The notes beneath the pieces were generated by a model. That model searched no databases and was not told the origin of the DNA. It worked only from the letters and a program-made list of their open reading frames with translations. Below, one piece after another: positions 53,346 to 64,000 of a stretch of DNA of 64,000 nt. The DNA is from Lineus longissimus. Taxonomy: Eukaryota > Nemertea > Pilidiophora > Heteronemertea > Lineidae. Positions within the stretch are counted from its first letter, which is position 1, and every line of letters begins with the position of its first letter. The DNA is taken from NCBI RefSeq assembly GCF_910592395.1, contig NC_088308.1:19545501-19609500 (forward strand), written 5' to 3'. The translations under genes and the position numbers were made by a program.

Positions 53346-54590
53346 TAAAGGAATAGCCTTAAATGCTTATCGATGATCCATCCTGCCCAACTGAAAAGGT
53401 TAGGGTGCTGTTTAAATGTTACTGAGCGTGTGATTTTGAGAAAGCGCGAGCGTGTTTGTCCGGAAATAGATCATCCGCGAAACGGAGAAAAACTTCACTC
53501 CTCCATACGTGTACTGTGGGGGCTATCAAATTAGCTGACAAGCAAATTTCAAATTTCTAGTTTCTTGCCTGTTGTCTGAGAAACAGTAATGCCAGTCATT
53601 GGACCTGTGTCAGTGACAGCTTAATTGTCAACACAGGAACTAAAAATTGATGTTGGGCCAAAGACAATGCAAAGTCTGGACCATATTGGATTTACAGACT
53701 GACTGTACAGACTTGGCAACATCAAAATAAGCCAGTGACAGTGAGGATGAGTCTGTGACAGGATGCCTCTGCTATAATGAGAATGAAAGGATGAATGCCA
53801 GCAGGATGACTAAGTGACAGAAACTTTCATGTGTAATCGCCTTAAAAATTTATGATCGTCCTAATGGTTTTAGCCTTCTGTTTCAGCATGGTTTTAAGAT
53901 TGGAGGACAGGAATGTCACAGAGGTCTGGAAAAAACTATTGCTAACTAGGATGCACTGGCATCTGGAACACCTGCTGTGAAGGAGGGCTGGGTACGCACC
54001 AAGAAAGATATTTTTTCTTTCCAGCCATGTTGCCAGTGCCACAAAGAACCTAACTGAAGTTGGTGCCAGTTTAGATATGAACTTGAATTATCAGAGGTTG
54101 TTGAAGAGAGCCTCTGCACCCTACAGTAAAAGGACGAAGCAGCTTGGTTTGACCAGGGGAAATATCCACTGACTAGGTGCCAACATAAACATGATAAGAG
54201 GGCACTGATAATTAGATGCCCGAATTTGCCTCCTTGGCTAGTCGTAGAAAGTTGGTTGTTTCGTGAGAAATACACTGTGCTGTAAAGCATGCACTTTAAA
54301 ATGATTCCTTTTGCCTGTGATCTGAGCTTGTGCGAGACAATGATGCAGTTCATAGAACTCAGTGAGATGGTGACAGCTGGCTAGGAAGAAGACACGTCTT
54401 TGCATGTTTAAAAAATTCAGAGGAATTTGGCTGCAGTCAAGACGTCCTTGCGGTGAAAAGCCTGAGGTGTTACAAATTCACTCACAGGTATTCTAATTGT
54501 TAAGAGTTATTTTTCAGCCTGCATGGTTTCAAGGATTAGATGAGATTGAGAGATACAACATACATGGAGAAACATGTGTCCTTTACATAA

Positions 54591-54797
54591 AGGTCTGTGT
54601 GTGTATCCTCAAGAGGGATTCAGTTGACTTTTGAAGGAGCAAATATTTTGTGTAAGAAAATTGTTCTTCATATTCCGTCAACTAGTCGAAAAGCTGTCAG
54701 CATTGAAGTTTCTTGCCTTCATTCAGGCAAGAGAGAATGCAGTCCCATACAGCTTGAAGTAAAATACATGTCTCTGAACCTGGCTGACATAGATTAA
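54591..54797 (+). pseudogene. Exon-like open frame, possible second propeptide segment
   Basis: The frame is open from after TAA (54588) to TAA (54795-54797). It has a possible acceptor GGGATTCAG at 54623 and contains STSRKAVSIEVSCLHSGK. This resembles the late propeptide strand of activin-type ligands (a run like GLxIxVxC). With the segments at 51.4 and 55.3 kb it appears in the order expected for a TGF-beta-superfamily propeptide. Tentative. Confidence 0.3.
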
Positions 54798-55262
54798 ACC
54801 TGATTCCTGCCCAAATAATGAACAAAAATCTGCTCAACATCAAATCGCCTCCGACAGTGGACATGGCTGATTATCTGGAGATGGTGTTTAGTATTTCATC
54901 ACATTAATACACAATACAAGGTGTGAAGGACTGAAGGTAGGTTGGCCTAAAAATTAGGCATAAGAAACTGGACAACAACGCAGACAATTCTCAACATTTT
55001 GTCTTGCTGAATGTATGTAACAAGTTACTGACAACTATTCACAGAGTCTGAGCAAACGTGATGGTTGTCTGTATTGCACTTCATACCAGTGATCTGCTTA
55101 TGGCAGCTAATGGCACTTGTTTCTAAAACAGCTTCTCATTTACCTAGTGTCTTCATATTTGGCAGATGATTATCTAGATGTGGAAAAGCCAGGGGACCGT
55201 TCCGCGTTATTGATTATGTTGTTTAGAAAATTTTATGAATGAAAACTGTGGTCCTATTCCAG

Positions 55263-55580
55263 CTCCTCCATCTGATGGCACAGACTGGAAAAGAGAAAAA
55301 GTACCACACCATCGTCGTCCTGGTAATCAAGCCAAGATCAGTTCACGTGCTGAGGGTTGCAACTCCAACACCACTAACAAGATTTCACTGCGATCAGCTG
55401 ACTGGAGAAAATGATCAAGGAATCTACAATGTCGTTGCAAGGAGAAGCAATCTTATAATACAAGGTTGGTGTGAATGTGAATCTCTGCAGGATAGATGTA
55501 CTGTAGCCTGCCTGCCGGATAACTTATCAGAAAGCAAGAATGTCCAGAATGACGAGAATAATAAGTCAAAAAGTTTGTAA
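55263..55580 (+). pseudogene. Exon-like open frame, possible third propeptide segment
   Basis: Acceptor CTATTCCAG, phase 0, open for 105 codons to TAA. It begins LLHLMAQTGKEKKYHTIVVL, and the KKYHTIVVLVIKPRSVH part resembles the strand just before the cleavage site of activin propeptides. No mature cysteine-knot domain (WxxWIIAP, CxGxC) was found downstream, so any ligand gene here is incomplete. Confidence 0.3.
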
Positions 55581-56699
55581 CAGATTTTATTCATAACATT
55601 GGTCAAGTGCTGTCCTGTAAGTGTTCCTTTAACCCTTAAGCTCCTGGGTGTCTCCAAATTTTTTTCCAGTATCTCCCTGAAGATTTCCATAGTGTATAGA
55701 CTTTTGGCAAAAGAGATACAAAAAGTTGAAAATGAAGTACTACAAGTGATATTTATTTTGAAGCTAACTTTTCATTTTAACCCCCTGGTATCGACAGCAT
55801 TAACCCTCTCAGCAATATAGTGAAAATTCATAAAAAGGCCGTGGAGTAAACAATAGAATCATAAGAAGTTCCTACCTAATCAAAAACATTCATAAAGAAA
55901 CCCTAATGTACGATAATCCAACCTAATATCGATTGAAAAACAAAACCTGGCAGTTTCCTGTACATGAATACATGAATGGGGTCAGGAAGCAGACTCGCCA
56001 ACTCGCTATAGCCCTGTATTACTCGGTAAAATGTACAGCAACCCACCGAGGAATGAGCTTTATTTTGAAGATGACACTCCAAGCATCGCCCTGTGGTGTT
56101 ACTTTACTTCTCGGCCACTTGGTTATCGTAGGGCGGGAGTTTAAAACACGGGCGGCTACGGGCAGTACAGGAGCTAAAGTGTTTATAGAAATTTTTACAT
56201 TCTGAATAGTTGTTAGTCAGTTCTGTTGGCAAGTTCCTTGCGCATAAGGTTCCAGAGTGAACTGCAGTCACAGTGAGATGTCCTTGTGCACTTGACACCC
56301 CCTCTTAGTGTGCCAGAGGCCTTTCATGCAGCTGTTTCTAAAAACTCTGTCTCTGTAGAAGTCATTAAAATCAAAAGAACTATTGTCTTATTTTCAGCAC
56401 CTCAACGGAAAATCACTGGTAACTGAAGCTGGTAGAGCGCTGTGACATCTCTTGTAAACAAGCTGCGTTATAGACAAGGATCAATCAACCAAGTCCAGAT
56501 GTCTTGAACACGATAGGGCTCCTTCCATTCTGACTGGAAAAGACATCTGTCATCTATGGTTTCTGCATGATCAAGGGTATCCACAGTTTCTTTGCTGGGA
56601 TAATGGAAAGCAGTGGAATTCCTGTCCTTGCCAAGGACCTAAATATTTGATGACATCATTCCGTCATATATTGCAATGTCCACCAGTAATTATATACAG

Positions 56700-58328
56700 A
56701 CTTAAGTTTTGCTTTGAAGCAATGTCACAGTCTACCATGCCAGGATTTTTTATTGTACTCTTGTTATGCCGTAAATACAATAGGGCGAGTACAGTGTACA
56801 TTGAGTCTGCACTTCATACACTGTGTACAATCGCACTTGTTTGTCATTCCTGCCGTATCATGTAGCCTTGCGCAAATAGTTCAATCAAAATTGTTTTAAA
56901 AAGGCATGATATTGCTCAAATTTGTAAATTCTTGATTGAAATCTGCCAATTCAAGCAATGAGATAGCGGTACTCTGCCTATCTCTACCATAAAAAAACCG
57001 ACGGTTATCGCGGCTCTTGGCTCCAAGATTAGGGTGTCCCAATATCCACACCTGGTATTCTTTAGTTACTGTGTAGTGACCTTTTTGTTTTCACTTTTAT
57101 AAACCTATGCGATTTGCCGCACTGAAGGTCCCTCCAGAGATTGTTGGACTGGGTCCTTTGAATGTGACAGAAATATCCAACACCTATTTACAAATGAAGT
57201 GAGGGGCCAGCCTTTTGGTGTAACTCCATATAACTGTCTGGTGATTTCGCTCTGGGCTTGTGACATTCTGATCGGTCTGAAATAATCATTAACGCCCATC
57301 CCTCAATTTGAGGCCTGTGCCCCGATGGTGGAGTTGAATGGCGAAATCAAAGGGGCATGACGGCGGTTAAACCTATTGCGAATGGGCAGCATCACAACCA
57401 GTTCTGAGATCTGGGGGTGGTGTAGGATATCTGGTTACCACGCACACATCTCGTGAATCTGCGGTGGGTTGGTACCCCACGCTACGTAAGGGGAGGTTTC
57501 TGGGTAAGACTTGGTCCACGTGAATAGGTAGTACCTGAAAGATGAGAAGTTGCGAATGGACGCCTTAGAATATGTCCTTCGACCAGCTAGTGCTAACCCG
57601 GTCACTGTCTCCAGGTCACCATACCTTGGTCAATGAGCGGGCGAAGAACCCAATGGCTCCGTCAGGAGTACATCGTCAACTTCAGCCCGTAGTCAAACCG
57701 GTGCACGCACAAATATCTTAGCTGAGAGTGGGGGACGTACTTGCTTCTCATCGGGGTAATACAGTACCACTGTATACAATGACCCCATTTTAGTTGGATT
57801 TTACTGAGGAGTGGACGATAATGAGAATTTCAGGCCAGTCCGATTGTCACCAGTTCAGAGGGCGATTACCTGATAGTTATGTGGCATTTCATCAAATGGT
57901 TAACTCTTTCACATCCTTTGTAAATTAGTGTTGCTTGTTACATTGTCGCATTCAATGGCTCATTTGAGGATAGTTTCGGTGATTCTACTTGACCATAAGC
58001 AGGCCCATTTTGGCCTATAACTGTGTAGTTTGTGCTCTGTAGTATGTGATTTGAAAAGTTGTAAATCTGGTTATTGGAGTAAAGATTGTACAATGGAATA
58101 TCCACAGGATACACTAATCTGAGAGCCAAGAGTCAAGACTCCGTTAAAGAGCCAATTAAGTGCCACCAGATGAGCCACAAGCCAAAGAAAAGGAATAGGC
58201 TTGAATGAATATAATTATTATCTTTGGGAATCCTAAGCCTACAGGTACCCTACTTGATAAAAAATGGATTTATTTTGTAACCGTTTATGACGTCGTAAGA
58301 CATCGCCGGCTGGATAGCGGTATTGTTA
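56700..58328. repeat. 1.6-kb tandem repeat, copy 1
   Basis: Starts near CAGTCTACCATGCCAGGATT (about 56729) and is repeated with an offset of 1600-1620 bp in copy 2. The interior from about 57085 to 57960 is nearly identical between copies, while the flanks are looser. Minus-strand frames of 60-64 codons in both copies are identical because the DNA is, and are not recognised. Confidence 0.93.
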
Positions 58329-59840
58329 ACAGTCTACCATGCCAAGATTTTTTATCATACTGTTGTTACGCCGTCTATACAATACGGCGGGTACAGTGTA
58401 CATTGAGTCTGCACTTCACACCCTGCTTACTCACACGTGTTCGTCATTCCTGCCGTATCATGTAGCCTTGTGCAAATAGTGCAATCAAAATTGTTTTAAA
58501 AAGGCATATTGCTCAAATTTGTGAATTCTTAATTGAAATTTGCCAATTCAAGCAATGAGATAGCGTACTAGTGTACCGGTACTCTGCATGTCTGTACTGT
58601 AAAAAAACGGTGCTCGCGGCTCTTGGCTCTCAGATTGGGGTGTCCCAATGACCACACCTGGTATTCTATAAGTTACTGTAGCTTAGCTCAGTGGAGTGAC
58701 CTTTTTGTTTTCACTTTTATAAACCTATGCGATTTGCCGCACTGAAGATCCCTCCAGAGATTGTTGGACTGGGTCCTTTGAATGTGACAGAAATATCCAA
58801 CACCTATTTACAAATGAAGTGAGGGGCCAGCCTTTTGGTGTAACTCCATATAACTGTCTGGTGATTTCGCTCTGGGCTTGTGACATTCTGATCGGTCTGA
58901 AATAATCATTAACGCCCATCCCTCAATTTGAGGCCTTTGCCCCGATGGTGGAGTTGAATGGCGAAATCAAAGGGGCATGACGGCGGTTAAACCTATTGCG
59001 AATGGGCAGCATCACAACCAGTTCTGAGATCTGGGGGTGGTGTAGGATATCTGGTTACCACGCACACATCTCGTGAATCTGCGGTGGGTTGGTACCCCAC
59101 GCTACGTAAGGGGAGGTTTCTGGGTAAGACTTGGTCCACGTGAATAGGTAGTACCTGAAAGATGAGAAGTTGCGAATGGACGCCTTAGAATATGTCCTTC
59201 GACCAGCTAGTGCTAACCCGGTCACTGTCTCCAGGTCACCATACCTTGGTCAATGAGCGGGCGAAGAACCCAATGGCTCCGTCAGGAGTACATCGTCAAC
59301 TTCAGCCCGTAGTCAAACCGGTGCACGCACAAATATCTTAGCTGAGAGTGGGGGACATACTTGCTTCTCATCGGGGTAATACAGTACCACTGTATACAAT
59401 GACCCCATTTTAGTTGGATTTTACTGAGGAGTGGACGATAATGAGAATTTCGGGCCAGTCCGATTGTCACCAGTTCAGAGGGCGATTACCTGATAGTTAT
59501 GTGGCATTTCATCAAACGGTTAACTCTTTCACATCCTTTGTAAATTAGTGTTGCTTGTACAATCGCATTCAATGGCTCATTTGAGGATAGTTTCGGTGAT
59601 TCCACTTGACCATAAGCAGGCCCATTTTGGCCTATAACTGTGTAGTTTGTGCTCTGTAGTATGTGATTTGAAAAGTTGTAAATCTGGTTATTGGAGTAAA
59701 GATTGTACAATGGAATATCCGCGGGATGCCCTAATCTGAGAGCAAAGAGCCAACTAAATGCTGCCAGGAAAGCCACGAGCCAAAGAAAAAGTTTAGGCTA
59801 ATGAAACTTTGGGAATCCTGAGCCTAAAGGTACCCTACTT
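58329..59840. repeat. 1.6-kb tandem repeat, copy 2
   Basis: Near-identical to copy 1 over its interior, with only scattered substitutions by eye over about 900 bp. The left part has more changes and small indels. Confidence 0.93.
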
Positions 59841-59899
59841 GATAAAAATAAATTTATTATTTAATCATTTATGACATTGTTAGAAATTGCTGCCTTGAT

Positions 59900-60275
59900 A
59901 GCTATTATGTGCAGACTTAAGTTTTGCTTTGAAGAAATATCACTGCTACACTTGTGAAGCAGTGGCAGTGTTCAGGTTTGTCTGCCTCAATGACATATGT
60001 GCATACCAGTAGTTATGTGCAGACTTGGCTCTTTCTTTGGAGCAGTACAGTTGCAAGATAAATCCTGTTTGTAATTTTATAAATTAGTTGCTCATTAAGG
60101 GCTTACGAAGGTTTTGATGCCTTGCTGGCATATCTGCATACCAGTAAATTTGTGCAGATTTACTTCTTGCTTTGAAGTAATATCGTTGCTACACTCCTAA
60201 AGCAGTGGCAATGCTCAGGTCTGTTCTGCCTCGCGGGCAAATCTGCATACCAGTAATTATGTGCAGACTTGGCTC
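59900..60275. repeat. Short internal repeats between copies 2 and 3
   Basis: Three to four irregular units with GCATACCAGTAATTATGTGC, AGACTTGGCTCTT and CTTTGAAG-AATATC. A related word, GCAGACTTAAGTTTTGCTTT, opens copy 1 near 56698, so these are probably degenerate ends of the same repeat. Confidence 0.7.
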
Positions 60276-61080
60276 TTCCAGAGATTGTAGGACTGGATCC
60301 ATTGAATGTAACAAAAATAATCGATGCCTATTTACAAATGAAATGAAGAGTCTGCATTTTGATGCAACTCCATGTAACTGTCGGGTGATTTCGCTCTGAA
60401 CTTGTGACACTCTGATCGGTCTGAAATAATCATTATCCCGCCCCTCTGGGAAAAATTTGCAGCCAGATTGCACCATTTCTTGTTACCGTCTGGAGATAGC
60501 GATGTAAACGGCGCATGACGGTGGTATAAACCTATTGCGAATGGGCAGCACAATTGGGTGTAGGATATTCATAAACCATTGCACACTCCTGAATCTGCGG
60601 TGGGTTGGTACCCCACGCTACGTAAGGAGTAGGTTTGTGGGTAAGACTTGGTCCACGTGAATGTGTCGTGCCTTAAAAATGATGAGAAGTTGCAAATTGA
60701 AGCCCTGTGAAGTGTCCTAGCTAGTGCTAATCCGGTCACTGTCTCCAGGTCACCATGCCTCGGTCAATGAGCGGGCGAAGCACCCAATGGCTCCGTCAGG
60801 AGTAAATCGTCAACGTTAGCCCGTAGACAAACCGGTACGCGCACAAATATCTTAGCTGAGAGTGGGGGACATCAGTAAAGTGCTTCTCATCGGGGTAATA
60901 CAGTACCACTGTATACAATGACCCCATTTTTTGTTGGATTCATTTCCACCGAGGAGTGGTCGATAATGAGAATTTCAGGCCAGTCTGATTGTCACCAGTC
61001 CAGAGGGAAAATACCTGATAGTTATGTGGCTTTCCCTCAAACTGTTCACTCTTTCGTGTCATTTATAAATTAGTTTTATC
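60276..61080. repeat. 1.6-kb repeat family, diverged copy 3 (partial)
   Basis: Aligned with copies 1 and 2 from CCAGAGATTGT (60279) onward, with many substitutions and indels. The core from about 60590 to 60930 is far better kept than its flanks. TGGGTTGGTACCCCACGCTA and ACAGTACCACTGTATACAAT are unchanged in all three copies. Confidence 0.88.
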
Positions 61081-61914
61081 TTGCATCTCATGGGCAGAAA
61101 GAACAGTCAGTAGTCCTGATGCTCCCTGATGTTGGTCTTTGACTGGAGATCATAATCACTCTGGTCAGCTCCTTGATTCCTTTTCACCACGAGCAGGCCC
61201 ATTTAGGCCTACAATCTGTCATTTTTGTAAATTTGAATGAAGAATAAAATTGGAAACAATGCAAGTCTCATTTTGTTTGCATTAGTGTTTATGGCGTTAC
61301 ATTGTTAGATTAGAGCTGCAGAAGAAACTACATAAATAAGCAGAAGAAATGCTTTCTGACTAAACTAGTAATGGTCTGAAAAAATAGCATTTCAAGAATC
61401 TACAGAGATGTCACCTTAGAGTTCTTTCCCTCATACCTGGAAAATGTGGTCCTGTATTGTTCATTTCTTCTTCACCACTTTGAAATTAAAGTTTGGTTTG
61501 ATCTGATGGCATGACTGGGACAATGTCACAGCCACCTGTAATGGACACTAATGAATCTGATTCGGATTCGTTTTGGGGTAGGACGTGGAGATTAGCACAC
61601 AGTATCAAATGGTGTGGTATATGCCACGGGGAAAAATGTCCCAACCGACGATAATGGCATGAAATTCAATCTTGACGCCCCCAGAATGCACATTCTATAC
61701 GAGTAGCCCTCTCTGTTCACCATGCTGCAAACCGGCTGATAGAGACAACGTCACAACTTGTGGTTAGCCCACGCTCAAGTTGGTGTTGAGTAGGTTGTGA
61801 CATCGTCCCTTGGAGGGAAGTGAAGCCCTCAGTACCCTCTTATACAGTAGAAGAGCTAGTAAATCCATTTGCTTGGAGTACTTAATTCTAATTATTAGCT
61901 ACTGATGCCCCATT

Positions 61915-62005
61915 TACACTCCAGACGCAATAGACAGTTGTGTCTTATCGCCTGGTACATAGAGAAAAGACAATCAGGATGACGAAAGGGACTGTATTGG
62001 AGTCC
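61915..62005. repeat. Dispersed repeat, copy 2
   Basis: Relative of 46115-46205, with the same order of CTCCAGACGC, AATCAGGATGACGAAAGGGA and GGAGTCCCTGGCC. Both copies are followed by repeat-poor sequence. Confidence 0.7.
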
Positions 62006-62392
62006 CTGGCCTTGTTTGGCTCTGGAGTTGCAAGTACAGCAATGGATTGGGGAAAAAAATAAAGGAGTACAGTAGAAGTGCTCTATCTAAACCTTGGGAC
62101 TAAAACTAGTGTTCTGAGGTGTTTGTTGAGGTAGGTTCCATTGTCAAAAATTTTTACCGCAATTACTTGGAGGTAGGTTCCAGTCCATCATCACAACCGT
62201 CATCAAAAGTTTAAAAATCTTTGTCCAAGACATGAAGAAAATGAATAAAAATGGTAGATCTGTCGAGGTTATTTGCAAGACTAGTACATGCAAATACAGC
62301 TAAAGTACCCCACCCTGTCTCATGTCATTGGCGACACCAAAAAATCTATTCATGCACAAGGCCCAAACATGCTCGATTTCATTAGAATGCGA

Positions 62393-62498
62393 CTTAGGCG
62401 ACAGTAGTGCCACCCAGCGGTAGAAAGAGGAACTGAAGGTTTCGGCCGAAGATTTCAGTTCCATTTGCTGCCGCGAGACAGCGCCACTGTCGCTTAAG
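62393..62498. mobile_element. Foldback element, arms of about 52 bp with almost no loop
   Basis: CTTAGGCGACAGTAGTGCCA... pairs with ...AGCGCCACTGTCGCTTAAG. The centre is GGTTTCGGCCGAAGATTTC. The arms have scattered mismatches. A minus-strand frame of 79 codons runs over it by chance. Confidence 0.8.
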
Positions 62499-62587
62499 CC
62501 AATTTTATACTGTTGGTTCTGGAATTGATTGGTTTTCATGCCTTTGGAAGGTAATCAGTATCAAATTAAGGGAATTTGATAGAGATA

Positions 62588-62709
62588 TTGGGTGATATGA
62601 ATAAAGACTAGAAAATGCTTTTATCTAAAACTCCATGTACATTTACATTAGGCCTTTCTGTACAAAATTGAAGTAAAGGCATTTGCTAGTCTTTATTCAT
62701 ATCACCCAA
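62588..62709. mobile_element. 122-bp palindromic MITE with TA flanks
   Basis: Starts TTGGGTGATATGAATAAAGA and ends with its complement TCTTTATTCATATCACCCAA. The inverted ends span about 36 bp. TA lies on both sides (62586-62587 and 62710-62711). Confidence 0.9.
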
Positions 62710-64000
62710 TAACTTGCTAAGGTTGTCAAAACAGGTTCAGCACAGCTACAAGCCATCTTCCCACATGAACGACAGTAGATATGATTTTCTGATGGGATCA
62801 ACGTCGGTGGGAGAGAGTTTCACCATACGAATAGCTATTGGACTAGCTCCGCTGATTTTGTCAGCTGAGCTAAAAATTGGATGGTGGACTTACAAGTGTT
62901 ATCTTCCCAGGTCAAAATGATGCAGAAAAGACAATTTCAGAAGGATATTTTGTTCCATTGATGCAGCAGTTAGGTTTGAGTCAAGGCATCTAATATTAAA
63001 AGTAACACAATATATATACATATTTTTGTATTCATCATATAATATTTACATCTATTTACTTATTGGATTCACATAATGTTTATACATGTACATAAATTGA
63101 TAATCATATTCGTTAGTTTATACAATATCGAACAAGTTGAATCATTTCACCATCTAACAGAGCTGTCCATCCCATTAAATTATAGCAGACAGAATTTCTT
63201 AGTTAGGCTTTTGAGACTTCTCATTAGAGATTCATAAAGTTTTAATGAAGGAGGGTCTTAACACTTTAAACCCCTCAACAGACTCTGTTAACCATAGCAG
63301 CATAAGGTTTTTGCAACAGCTTCTCCAAGACCAGAGCATCCGGAATCGACAAAGAAAATAAAGCTACACCCATTTACATGTACTATATCATGTTTAAATG
63401 TCCAAACTACCGAAGTCACCCCCTTTCAGTACCATCCAACACCCTGGACATCACATTTCAAAAATTCAAATACTGTAAGACTTTTAAAAAACTGCAATAG
63501 GCCAATGTAAAGGTGCCTTTCAACCAGCTTCAACCCATGCACACAGTATGTCCGAATTGAATATTTTGGTTATTCCACTACAAATCAAACATTTAGAAAT
63601 TGCTTACATCATCACATAGGCTATAAGTTACATGAATTGGATGCTATCAATTTGTTTAATGATTTGGTACCACTTATTCTGCCAAGAAGATGGAGGAGCA
63701 AATAAATGCATGATAATGAACAATCATAGGAACTTGGAAATGTCTTCCACAGAAGCTTGAAATAGGAAGTCCCTCACAGCGAAGCAAATTGTCTTCTGAT
63801 AAACAATTTCAAGTGCCCATGAGATTTAAGTTCAGGCCTTACATACAGAACAGCTGTGCATTTATTTGCAGCAATCATATTAAAGTTAAAGAGTTATTTC
63901 ATAGATTTACAAGAGATTGAATATCAGAATACGAGAGACACCGGTATAAAATGCTGTTATAATATACAGAGTGAAATGCGCAGTGCTAAAATTTGTCTCA

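Larger units (their letters stand above)
50541..56640. other. Region of exon-like remnants, no intact gene recognised
   Basis: Apart from the pieces listed separately, no complete gene is visible. Exon-like starts recur: TTTTTTAGCCTGTTTCAAGA at about 52772, GTTTCAGCATGGTTTTAAGA at about 53883, and TTTTTCAGCCTGCATGGTTT at about 54513. Segments 52815-52900 and 54097-54180 also resemble each other (AAGACAAAGCGGTTTGG against AGGACGAAGCAGCTTGG). This suggests repeated partial duplication of an old gene. Confidence 0.4.
61081..64000. other. Intergenic, with small foldback elements
   Basis: No gene recognised. It contains the second copy of the dispersed repeat (61915-62005), a foldback hairpin (62393-62498) and a palindromic MITE (62588-62709). 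The last 1 kb is AT-rich and featureless to my eye. Confidence 0.4.

Overview
The window is nuclear DNA from an animal, most likely a marine invertebrate. Genes are split by many short GT-AG introns, the large introns carry repeats, and the one complete multi-exon gene is animal-type (HERC4). TACATGTA-like words, tRNA-like and 5S-like SINE remnants and abundant DNA-transposon debris fit a lophotrochozoan or an invertebrate deuterostome. The sequence alone does not fix the phylum.

Layout, left to right. (1) 40-2862, plus strand: the last five exons of a major facilitator superfamily transporter whose 5' half lies outside the window. (2) 5.43-6.43 kb: an 88-bp minisatellite. (3) 7.5-20.5 kb, minus strand: two head-to-tail paralogues (A and B) of a coiled-coil protein with a TNIP/optineurin/NEMO-like ubiquitin-binding (UBAN-like) segment. 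Gene B keeps a C-terminal C2HC zinc finger, and in gene A that finger is broken. Gene B also holds a recent tandem duplication of a three-exon block, a 176-bp MITE present in only one of the two blocks, and a 2.65-kb pogo/Tigger-type transposon. (4) 22.2-39.9 kb, plus strand: a complete HERC4-type E3 ubiquitin ligase with 24 constitutive exon positions and 1060 codons. It has seven RCC1 repeats, then a HECT domain. It carries two interchangeable 48-bp exons at the start of the HECT domain, and an intronless aminergic-type GPCR sits antisense inside one intron. (5) 41-64 kb: mostly repeats. These comprise 97-bp units, a complex 55-75-bp array, a tandem duplication of a promoter-like CpG-rich 5' exon, a hairpin with 103-bp arms, several MITEs, scattered exon-like remnants that faintly resemble a TGF-beta/activin propeptide, and three copies of a 1.6-kb repeat with a strongly conserved core.

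Two of the loci concern ubiquitin. The HERC4-type ligase makes ubiquitin conjugates, and the UBAN-like proteins would be expected to bind ubiquitin chains. They are divergently oriented with about 1.6 kb between them. A shared role is only an inference. The points most worth following are the duplicated HECT exon, the intragenic exon-block duplication in gene B, the complementary decay of domains in genes A and B, the 103-bp-arm inverted repeat, and the conserved core of the 1.6-kb repeats.
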